Shown piece by piece: positions 8,383 through 15,020 of a stretch of 64,000 bases of DNA; position 1 is the stretch's first letter, and each line of letters opens with the position of its first letter. Position numbers and translations under genes: made by a program. The notes below the pieces were generated by a model. The model did no database searches and was not told where the DNA came from. It saw nothing but the letters and a program-made list of their open reading frames with translations. The stretch comes from Rosettibacter primus (GTDB lineage Bacteria; Bacteroidota; Ignavibacteria; Ignavibacteriales; Melioribacteraceae): assembly GCF_036860675.1 (NCBI RefSeq), contig NZ_JAYKGK010000003.1, positions 186,001 through 250,000 of the forward strand. The letters run 5' to 3'.

Positions 8383-9240
8383 ATGTCAACAATTCACAAA
8401 CTTATAATTGGAAATTGTATGGTTATGGAAGAGATACCTGATGGGACTGTTCATTTAATGGTTACATCACCGCCATATTTTAATGCCCCTTTTGATTATA
8501 AGGGTTTATTTAAAAATTATGATCAATATCTTGGAGTATTGCGACGGTTTGCAACGGAGACCTTTCGCGTTCTGCAAGAAGGCAGAATAGCAGTTTTAAA
8601 TATTGATGACATGTTAATAAACGGCGAGAAATTTCCGATAGTTGCGGATGCAATAAAAATTTTTCAAGAAGCCGGTTTTAGATATAGAGATAGAATTATT
8701 TGGAAGAAACCAGACGGCTATTTAAGAATTAGTCGCAGAAGCGGTGTCATTCTTCAAAATCCTTATCCAATGTATTTTTACCCTGATAATCTTTTAGAAA
8801 GTATTATCATTTTTCAAAAAGGAAAATTTAATTATCGTTCTATCTCAAAAGAAGTTCGGGATGTTTCAAAAATTGATACAAAAGAATTTTCCAATAAAAA
8901 ATGGTATATGACGCTTTGGGAAATGAATAATGTTTTACCCGGCTCTCCTTTGGAAAAGGATATTGCGGCTTTCCCTTATGAGTTGCCCTATCGTATTATC
9001 AAACTATTTTCTTATAAGGGGGAAACAGTATTAGATCCTTTTGTTGGTAGCGGAACAACTATGAAAGCTGCAAGAGATTTAGGGAGGAACAGCATCGGTA
9101 TTGAAATTAAAAAATCGTTAGTCCCGATTATTAAAGAAAAACTGGGTTTCGCCGGAGAACAAAGCGATTTTCTTTCAGATAAAAATGATAAGTTAGAAAT
9201 TATTTATAGAAAACCAGGTAAATATGGACCTATCAGCTAA
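8383..9240 (+). CDS. Beta-class DNA methyltransferase (restriction-modification)
   Basis: S-adenosylmethionine-dependent amino-methyltransferase of 285 residues. The catalytic motif IV TSPPY (28-32) precedes the SAM-binding motif I DPFVGSGTT (218-226), the order that defines the beta class, with IGIEI as the following acidic strand. A Ser before PPY is commoner in N4-cytosine enzymes, but N6-adenine cannot be excluded. It would protect host DNA from the adjacent nuclease; the target sequence cannot be read from the protein. The last 17 bases overlap the nuclease gene, so translation is coupled. It lies inside the inserted cassette. Confidence 0.92.
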   Translation: MSTIHKLIIGNCMVMEEIPDGTVHLMVTSPPYFNAPFDYKGLFKNYDQYLGVLRRFATETFRVLQEGRIAVLNIDDMLINGEKFPIVADAIKIFQEAGFRYRDRIIWKKPDGYLRISRRSGVILQNPYPMYFYPDNLLESIIIFQKGKFNYRSISKEVRDVSKIDTKEFSNKKWYMTLWEMNNVLPGSPLEKDIAAFPYELPYRIIKLFSYKGETVLDPFVGSGTTMKAARDLGRNSIGIEIKKSLVPIIKEKLGFAGEQSDFLSDKNDKLEIIYRKPGKYGPIS

Positions 9241-10270
9241 AATAAAAGGTATAAAATATAAGCCACTTCTTTGTAGAGATTTAGAGGTTTTTGAATTTAG
9301 CGAATTGGAAAAAGCACTTGCTTCTTCTGCCTCTTTTATTTTACAAATCAATAAAGAAAATAAAGTTGCAATAAGTTGGTGGGTTTCAGCTAAACGCACT
9401 CGTTCTTATCCCTACGCAAGAGTTTATGATACTTTAGGGTTTTCTGGAAAAAAGATAACAATCATTCCGATTATGAAAGATGAGGGCAAAGAAGGAGATA
9501 GGGATTTTTTACAATGGGATACTGTTTCATTGATGAGTTTATTAGGAATTTATGTAATCATCGCTTATTATAACGAAGCAGAACCCAGCAAAAGATACAA
9601 AAACAAAATTACAAACCAACGTTTTGATGCTAACTATCTTAAAGAGCAGATTAAAAACATTCTTTCTTATCAATCAGATGCTTTACACTGGAATATTGCT
9701 CATATAGATAATGCAGGACAAATTGGGCAAAAAGCTTTAGAGGCGTATGATAAAATTTCAAAGAAATTAAAAGTGGAGATGCATTCACGACAAAGTGCAG
9801 AAAAAAGAATAAATGAACTATTGAGAGGCAAAGAAGAATTTATGAATCTCTCACGAGCTTTAGCAGAAAAAGCGCAAAGAAGAGAACGATTGACTGTTCA
9901 ACCGAAAGAAAATCTCTCTGGAACAAAAGCTATTATTACAATACAGAATTATTTGGGTGGATTTTATTACTTTACTGCCGATGAGGTAGAAATTAGAGGA
10001 AATAACGTTTTCTTGATTGAAGGGAAACACAGCAAAACGAATTCCTTGCCGTCATTGGAAGACATAAAAGATGGCTTATTAAAAATGATTCTATTTACTA
10101 ATCTTGAGGGTGTAAAAGCGGACGGAGAAAAGTATAAGTCAATAGCCGTGTTAAAGTTAACGGTCGAAAATCATTTTAATGAAAATCAACTTTCTTCTTC
10201 GCAAAAGGAAATTTTAAAACTTTTGCGAGTAGAAGCAAAGGTTAATAACTTTCAAATTATGCTATTATGA
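9224..10270 (+). CDS. Putative type II restriction endonuclease (PD-(D/E)XK)
   Basis: 348 residues. The C-terminal third has a PD-(D/E)XK-type core: Asp253/Glu254 in TADEVEIRG and Glu266-Gly-Lys268 in FLIEGKHSK, with the acidic-to-ExK spacing usual for this fold. A charged helical region (about 165-225) links it to an N-terminal domain that may read DNA. I cannot name a specific restriction enzyme. The assignment rests on the core motif together with position: directly after and overlapping a methyltransferase, behind a controller protein, and coupled to the next gene by an ATGA overlap. It is expected to cut DNA not methylated by the upstream enzyme. Confidence 0.75.
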   Translation: MDLSAKIKGIKYKPLLCRDLEVFEFSELEKALASSASFILQINKENKVAISWWVSAKRTRSYPYARVYDTLGFSGKKITIIPIMKDEGKEGDRDFLQWDTVSLMSLLGIYVIIAYYNEAEPSKRYKNKITNQRFDANYLKEQIKNILSYQSDALHWNIAHIDNAGQIGQKALEAYDKISKKLKVEMHSRQSAEKRINELLRGKEEFMNLSRALAEKAQRRERLTVQPKENLSGTKAIITIQNYLGGFYYFTADEVEIRGNNVFLIEGKHSKTNSLPSLEDIKDGLLKMILFTNLEGVKADGEKYKSIAVLKLTVENHFNENQLSSSQKEILKLLRVEAKVNNFQIMLL

Positions 10271-10686
10271 GCTACTATAACTATTTTTACAAATCAAACC
10301 CTAAGGTAAAGGTATTTATTAGTTTTGATTATGATCACGATGTGGATCTGAAAAACTTACTTGTTGGTCAAGCAAAAAATGAAGACAGCCCTTTTGAAAT
10401 AATTGATATGTCAGTAAAAGAAGAACTTGTTGGTGATTGGAAAGAAAAGGTGCGACAGAGAATTAGAAAGGTAGATCAAGTTATTGTAATATGCGGAGAA
10501 TATACAAATACCGCAAATGGTGTAGCTGCTGAAGTTAAAATTACGCAAGAGGAGGGTAAACCTTATTTCTTGCTGTGGGGTAGAAGTGATAAAACCTGTG
10601 TTAAACCAAGAACTGCGAAAGAGAGTGATAAAATTTATAAATGGACCTGGGATAATCTAAAGCGGCTATTAAATGGCGAAAGATAA
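10267..10686 (+). CDS. TIR-like (MTH538/ThsB-like) domain protein
   Basis: 139 residues forming one TIR-like Rossmann domain of the MTH538/DUF1863 type. The first strand is KVFISFDYDHD (14-25), followed by LLVGQAKN, an IDMS strand (46-49), a KEKVRQRIRKVDQVIVICGE segment (59-78), a helix with Glu89 (GVAAEVKI) and the GKPYFLLWG strand (98-106). In the related Thoeris ThsB proteins this fold makes a nucleotide signal from NAD when phage is sensed; the same activity here is inference, and Glu89 is my guess for the catalytic acid. ATGA overlap couples it to the nuclease gene, and the membrane protein starts three bases after its stop. No ThsA with SIR2/SLOG domains is adjacent. Confidence 0.8.
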   Translation: MSYYNYFYKSNPKVKVFISFDYDHDVDLKNLLVGQAKNEDSPFEIIDMSVKEELVGDWKEKVRQRIRKVDQVIVICGEYTNTANGVAAEVKITQEEGKPYFLLWGRSDKTCVKPRTAKESDKIYKWTWDNLKRLLNGER

Positions 10687-10689
10687 CTT

Positions 10690-11184
10690 ATGACAGAAGA
10701 ATTATTTTCGAAAAAGGAAGAAGATTATGGCACTAGTTATAAAGAGCATCTTTTCGAACAATATAAGCTTTATATAGAAAGCATAGAGAAAACAAGTGAT
10801 AGAAGACAACAATCTAATAATTACTTCTTGGCAATAAATACAGCTTTGATTTCTCTTATTGGTTTATCATTCCAATTCAAAATTTTTGAAAATGCTATTT
10901 GGATAAAAACTTTACTTGCAATAGTGGGAATAATTATTTGTGTTGTTTTCTGGTTTCTCATTCGTGCTTATAAGCAGCTTAATACAGGCAAGTTTAAAGT
11001 TATTCATGAGATTGAAAGAGTTTTGCCTCTTGCATTATATAGGTATGAATGGGAAATTTTAGGCAGAGGAGAGGATAAATCAAAATATTATCCTTTTTCG
11101 CATATTGAACTTTTGATTCCCTGGATCTTTGGATTGATCTATGCCGCATTAGGGATTTATTTTATTATAATGATGTTGGTTTAA
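10690..11184 (+). CDS. RipA-family-like small membrane protein
   Basis: 164 residues: a charged amphipathic N-terminus (1-43), two close membrane helices (about 45-62 and 71-92), a soluble basic/acidic segment (95-138) and a third helix reaching the C-terminus (about 141-163). The layout resembles the RipA family of oligomeric inner-membrane proteins, and more loosely the SLATT-type two-helix effectors. Small membrane proteins next to TIR-like genes are plausible pore or effector partners. The stop TAA at 11182-11184 is followed without a frame change by the beta-propeller remnant, so the end of this gene is also the right edge of the insertion. Family assignment is from memory of sequence features and is not certain. 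Confidence 0.65.
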   Translation: MTEELFSKKEEDYGTSYKEHLFEQYKLYIESIEKTSDRRQQSNNYFLAINTALISLIGLSFQFKIFENAIWIKTLLAIVGIIICVVFWFLIRAYKQLNTGKFKVIHEIERVLPLALYRYEWEILGRGEDKSKYYPFSHIELLIPWIFGLIYAALGIYFIIMMLV

Positions 11185-11187
11185 TTA

Positions 11188-11556
11188 AATATTTTCATTG
11201 CCGATATTGATGGTAAAAATGTCCGTAAGGTAACAAATCTGCCTGGAGCAAATTGGGCCCCATTTTTTCATCCCAATGGTAAGAAAATTCTATTTTGTTC
11301 AAATCATCATTCTTTAAAAGAGGGAGGCAGACGCTTCGACATCTTCATGATTAATATCGATGGAACTGGATTAAAACAAATTACAAATTCAGGAAATTTT
11401 GATGCATTTCCGATGTTCTCTTATGACGGCAAAAAATTAGTTTTCTGTTCGAATCGGAATAAAGAAAGAAAATTTACAAGAGATACAAATGTATTTGTTG
11501 CGGATTGGATTGAATATCCGGAAGATGTTGATAAAGATTTCAAATCAATAAATTAA
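11188..11556 (+). pseudogene. TolB/PD40-like beta-propeller, C-terminal fragment
   Basis: In-frame coding from about 11188 restarts mid-blade as NIFIADIDGKNV, followed by complete PD40 units: WAPFFHPNGKKILFCSN, DIFMINIDGTGLKQIT and FPMFSYDGKKLVFCSNRN. It ends in an acidic tail with a stop at 11554-11556. This is the continuation of the fragment starting at 7229 and has no start codon or ribosome site of its own; an internal ATG at 11347 would give only 69 residues. It is best read as the stranded 3' half of a gene broken by the cassette. Confidence 0.8.
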
Positions 11557-11591
11557 TTGCAAAGAGTGAATGCTCTTATTCTAATTCTTTA

Positions 11592-11620
11592 AATAAAAAA
11601 CCCCCGTCGATGCGGGGGTT
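11592..11620 (-). terminator. Intrinsic terminator of the cold-shock gene
   Basis: AACCCCCG (11599-11606) pairs with CGGGGGTT (11613-11620) around a six-base loop. Read on the minus strand it is followed by a T-run (complement of the A-run before 11600). It lies 17 bases beyond the csp stop. It also stands at the end of the broken propeller gene, so it may work in both directions. Confidence 0.9.
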
Positions 11621-11636
11621 CAAAGTTAATGATTTA

Positions 11637-11849
11637 TTACTTAATTACTTTCACTTCAGAGGCTTGCAAACCTTTCTGACCTTTTGTAATTGTAAATTCA
11701 ACTTTGTCGTTTTCGGATAATGACCTGTATCCATCTCCAATAATTGATTGGAAATGAACAAATACATCTTCTCCATTTGCTTGTTGAATAAATCCATAAC
11801 CTTTTGAACTGTTAAACCATTTAACAGATCCTTGTCTTCGCTCTGCCAT
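11637..11849 (-). CDS. csp: Cold-shock domain protein
   Basis: 70-residue single cold-shock domain, an OB-fold RNA/ssDNA chaperone. RNP1 is KGYGFI (residues 16-21) and RNP2 is DVFVHF (28-33), preceded by the family start QGSVKWFN. AAGGAGC at 11857-11863 lies seven bases upstream of the ATG. It has its own terminator, and a TATGTTTG box about 100 bases upstream on the same strand, so it is monocistronic with a medium-length leader. Paralogues in bacteria may be cold-induced or constitutive; the sequence does not decide. Confidence 0.97.
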   Translation of the reverse strand: MAERRQGSVKWFNSSKGYGFIQQANGEDVFVHFQSIIGDGYRSLSENDKVEFTITKGQKGLQASEVKVIK

Positions 11850-11951
11850 GACAGATGCTCCTTTTTAATTGATTTGTAAATTGACAGGGCTTTAAAAATT
11901 GTTGGAAGGTTTACTTCTACATCTACTTCTAAAACTGCTGCCTTTCTAAAA

Positions 11952-11959
11952 CAAACATA
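11952..11959 (-). promoter_or_regulatory. Possible -7 box of csp promoter
   Basis: Read on the minus strand this is TATGTTTG, matching TAnnTTTG. No clear TTG is present at the -33 position, so only half of the promoter is supported. It would give an untranslated leader of roughly 95 bases. Confidence 0.35.
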
Positions 11960-12090
11960 GGCATAATTAATTTAATATCCTAAATTTTTTAAAAATAATT
12001 TTCAAACAGGAATTTATTACACGATATCAAATTCTTAGACATTAACAAAAAGAAATTTTATTTTTCATAGAAAATAATTCGGGAGATATT

Positions 12091-13449
12091 ATGAAGAAAA
12101 CAGTATTACTAATTTTCTTTTTTTCTATAATGATTTCTGCTCAAATAAAAATTCCATATGAAAGATATGTATTACCAAATGGCTTAAATGTAATATTGCA
12201 TGAAGACCATACAACTCCAACAGTATCTGTGAACACATGGTATCATGTTGGTTCTGGTCATGAAAAACCCGGCAGAACTGGCTTTGCACATCTTTTTGAA
12301 CACTTGATGTTTGAAGGTTCAAAGCATGTACCTGAAGGTGAATTCGACAGATTACTTGAAGCTGCAGGCGGAGAAAATAACGGCTCTACCACAGAAGACA
12401 GAACAAATTATTTTGAAGATGTTCCTTCAAATGCACTTGAACTTGCCTTATATCTTGATTCTGATAGAATGGGATTTTTGCTTGATGCAATGACGCCCGA
12501 AAAAGTAGATGGTCAGCGCGAGGTTGTTAAAAATGAAAGACGCCAGAGTTATGAAAATCGTCCATATGGATTAGCATGGGAAACAATTTACAAAAATTTA
12601 TATCCTGCCGGTCATCCTTACAGCTGGCCTGTTATCGGTTCAATGGAAGACTTAAATTCTGCAACTTATGAAGATGTTGTTGAATTTTATAAAACTTATT
12701 ATGTACCAAATAATGCTTCACTTGTTATTGCTGGTGATATTAATTTAGAAGAAACTATTAAACTTGTTGAAAAATGGTATGGAAATATTCCTGCTGGCAA
12801 ACCTGTTCCTCCACAAAATACTGCTGCAGCAAATTTATATGAAGAAAAAATTGTTGTCTTAGAAGATAAAGTTCAACTGCCAAGAATTTATATAACATGG
12901 ATAACTCCACCTAAATTTGCACCCGGCGATGCTGAAATGGATATTCTTGCAAACATTTTAAGTGGGGGTAAAAATTCAAGACTATATCAAAGATTAGTTT
13001 ATGAATTACAAATTGCTCAGGATGTAAATGCTTTTCAAAACTCAAATAAACTATCTTCTCAATTTTTTATAATTGCTACAGCAAGAGCTGGACATAATTT
13101 AACAGAAATTAAAAATGTTATTCAGGAAGAGATTAACAAATTAAAAAAAGAACCTCCAAAAGAAAGAGAGCTTCAAAGAGCAGTAAATCAAATTGAAGCT
13201 TCTTTCCTCGATAACATTGAAAAAGTCGGAGGATTTAATGGCAAAGCAGATTTATTAAATTCATATTTCTATTATGCTAAAAATCCTGATTATGCAAATG
13301 AAGATTTAGCACGCTACAAAGCTATAAGTCCAGATGATATTCGCTCGGCTGTACAAACATATTTATTAGATAATGCGAGAGTAGTTCTTAGCATTGTTCC
13401 AAAAGGAAAAACTGATTTAGCTGTAAAACCAAATGCGGAGGAAAAATAA
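12091..13449 (+). CDS. M16-family zinc metallopeptidase, catalytic subunit
   Basis: Exported peptidase of the pitrilysin/mitochondrial-processing-peptidase family. Residues 1-17 are a signal peptide (MKKTVLLIFFFSIMISA). The inverted zinc site is His67-Leu-Phe-Glu-His71, with a downstream Glu in VVKNERRQ as likely third ligand. The protein has the two-lobed M16B length (452 residues). The next gene starts one base after its stop and encodes the non-catalytic partner, the usual arrangement of bacterial heterodimeric M16B peptidases that degrade or process small peptides. GGGAG lies upstream of the ATG. Confidence 0.93.
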   Translation: MKKTVLLIFFFSIMISAQIKIPYERYVLPNGLNVILHEDHTTPTVSVNTWYHVGSGHEKPGRTGFAHLFEHLMFEGSKHVPEGEFDRLLEAAGGENNGSTTEDRTNYFEDVPSNALELALYLDSDRMGFLLDAMTPEKVDGQREVVKNERRQSYENRPYGLAWETIYKNLYPAGHPYSWPVIGSMEDLNSATYEDVVEFYKTYYVPNNASLVIAGDINLEETIKLVEKWYGNIPAGKPVPPQNTAAANLYEEKIVVLEDKVQLPRIYITWITPPKFAPGDAEMDILANILSGGKNSRLYQRLVYELQIAQDVNAFQNSNKLSSQFFIIATARAGHNLTEIKNVIQEEINKLKKEPPKERELQRAVNQIEASFLDNIEKVGGFNGKADLLNSYFYYAKNPDYANEDLARYKAISPDDIRSAVQTYLLDNARVVLSIVPKGKTDLAVKPNAEEK

Positions 13450-13450
13450 A

Positions 13451-14905
13451 ATGAAATTTTTTAATAAACTTTTATTATTAATTTCTTTCATTCTCATCTC
13501 GTCTATAGTTAATTCACAAGAAGTTGACAGAACAAAACCACCAACATTACCTCCGCCAAAATCATTAAAACTTCCTCAGCTTGAAAGATTTGAACTTTCA
13601 AATGGCTTAAAAGTAATTTTAATGGAAAAACACAATGTTCCATTAATTCAACTAAATGTAATTATTAAAGCCGGAACAATTGACGACCCGCAGCAAAAAG
13701 ATGGATTAGCTAATATCACATTAGATATGCTCGACGAAGGAAATGCAGGCAAAACTTCTCTTGAAATAGCAGATGCAATTGATTTTCTTGGAGCAAGAAT
13801 CACTACAAGAGCCGGTCAGCATTTCTCTGGAATTTATCTTCATACACCGGTTTCAAAATTTGATGAGGCTCTCAAAATAATGGGAGACATAATTCTTAAA
13901 CCGGATTTTCCGGAAAGCGAACTTAAGAGAAAGAAGAAAGAATATTTAACAACAATTTCTCAATGGCACGACCAGCCAACTGCAATTGCAAATATTGCAT
14001 TCAACAAATTATTATTTGGGGATAATCATACATACGGAAAACCCTTAATTGGGAATGAAAATTCAATTAAAAATTTTTCAACAGATGATTTGAAAAAATT
14101 TTACTCAAAATATTTTAACGCCAATAATGCTTTTATAATTGCAGTTGGCGATATTAAAAAAGACGAGCTCAAAAATAAACTTGAAAAGATTTTTGGAAAC
14201 TGGAAAAAAGGAGAAATTAAAGAAACAAAAATATCCGAACCCAAACAGGTTGAAAAAAGAATTGTCTATTTAATCGACAAACCTAATTCTGCACAATCTG
14301 TAATTTACATTGGAAGGGTTGGACCAAAAAGATTAACAGAGGATTATAACTCAATACTTGTTATGAACACAATTTTAGGAGGTTCTTTTACATCAAGGTT
14401 AAATAATAATTTGAGAGAAGAGCATGGTTACACTTATGGTGCTGGTTCAAGATTTATTTTTAGATCCGTGGCCGGAAGTTTTTTAGCTTATTCATCAGTT
14501 CAAACTGAAGTTACTGACAAAGCAATCACTGAATTTTTCAAAGAATTAAATGGAATAAGAAAACCAATTCCTGATGAGGAATTAAATAGAGCAAAAAATC
14601 TTGTCGCTTTAAGCTATCCACAAAATTTTCAATCCGTTGAAGAGATTGCATTACAAATTGAAGAACTAATTGAATATAATCTGCCAGAGAATTTCTTTAA
14701 TGACTATGTAAAAAATATTTTAAATGTAAAAAGCGACGAAGTCAATACAGCAGCAATAAAATATATTGTGCCTGAAGAAATGATTGTTGTTGTTGTTGGC
14801 GATAAGTCTAAAATTGAAAATGGAATTAAAGAGCTTAATCTTGGTGAATTAAAAAATCTTAGTGTAGAAGATATTCTTGGAAGAGTGCCGGTTATTGAAG
14901 ACTAA
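13451..14905 (+). CDS. M16-family peptidase-like partner subunit (no zinc site)
   Basis: About 484 residues with an N-terminal signal peptide (MKFFNKLLLLISFILISS). It has the M16 fold, but the HxxEH zinc site is replaced by NITLDMLDEG, so it should be catalytically silent. The Arg/Tyr substrate-binding pair typical of such subunits is present in LREEHGYTYG. The start is ATG 13451, with GGAGG nine bases upstream inside the end of the previous gene; an earlier ATG in frame (13433) lies within that gene and lacks support. A proline-rich stretch (PPTLPPPKSL) follows the signal peptide. It likely dimerises with the upstream zinc peptidase. Confidence 0.92.
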   Translation: MKFFNKLLLLISFILISSIVNSQEVDRTKPPTLPPPKSLKLPQLERFELSNGLKVILMEKHNVPLIQLNVIIKAGTIDDPQQKDGLANITLDMLDEGNAGKTSLEIADAIDFLGARITTRAGQHFSGIYLHTPVSKFDEALKIMGDIILKPDFPESELKRKKKEYLTTISQWHDQPTAIANIAFNKLLFGDNHTYGKPLIGNENSIKNFSTDDLKKFYSKYFNANNAFIIAVGDIKKDELKNKLEKIFGNWKKGEIKETKISEPKQVEKRIVYLIDKPNSAQSVIYIGRVGPKRLTEDYNSILVMNTILGGSFTSRLNNNLREEHGYTYGAGSRFIFRSVAGSFLAYSSVQTEVTDKAITEFFKELNGIRKPIPDEELNRAKNLVALSYPQNFQSVEEIALQIEELIEYNLPENFFNDYVKNILNVKSDEVNTAAIKYIVPEEMIVVVVGDKSKIENGIKELNLGELKNLSVEDILGRVPVIED

Positions 14906-14929
14906 CTTTTTCTTAAAGATAGGTGGTTG

Positions 14930-15014
14930 ACTAAAAAGTAAGATTATTAAAAAAATGGAACACAGATGACACTGATTTTATAGGATTTTCACAGATTTAA
15001 AATTACTTTTTAGT
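14930..15014. repeat. 85-bp element bounded by perfect 12-bp inverted repeats
   Basis: ACTAAAAAGTAA at 14930-14941 is exactly reversed and complemented at 15003-15014. The 61 bases between contain ACACAGATGACACTGATTTT and TTTTCACAGATTT, a wording I associate with small dispersed repeats in this group. It lies between two convergent genes, the right arm six bases from the DUF4175 stop. It could be a miniature mobile element or a long-loop transcription barrier; the loop is too long for a normal intrinsic terminator. Confidence 0.5.
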
Positions 15015-15020
15015 TAGCCC

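Larger units (their letters stand above)
7921..11187 (+). mobile_element. Inserted restriction-modification / TIR-like defence cassette
   Basis: About 3.27 kb separates the two halves of one beta-propeller gene. It contains five co-directional genes (controller, methyltransferase, nuclease, TIR-like protein, membrane protein) with overlaps or gaps of at most five bases. The left end is marked by the break after RDSK (near 7920). The right end lies at the membrane-protein stop (11182-11184), with the host frame open again at once. No integrase, transposase or clean target duplication is seen. The edges share only an imperfect similarity, ATGTTTAATAATTAAT at 7926-7941 and ATGTTGGTTTAATTAAAT at 11173-11190. 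Because target sequence was lost, replacement by recombination is more likely than simple transposition. Confidence 0.75.

Noticed and set aside
7921..11190. Transposon or integron cassette with target duplication
   Set aside because: No transposase, integrase, attC fold or clean direct repeat at the edges. The similarity of ATGTTTAATAATTAAT and ATGTTGGTTTAATTAAAT is imperfect and AT-rich.
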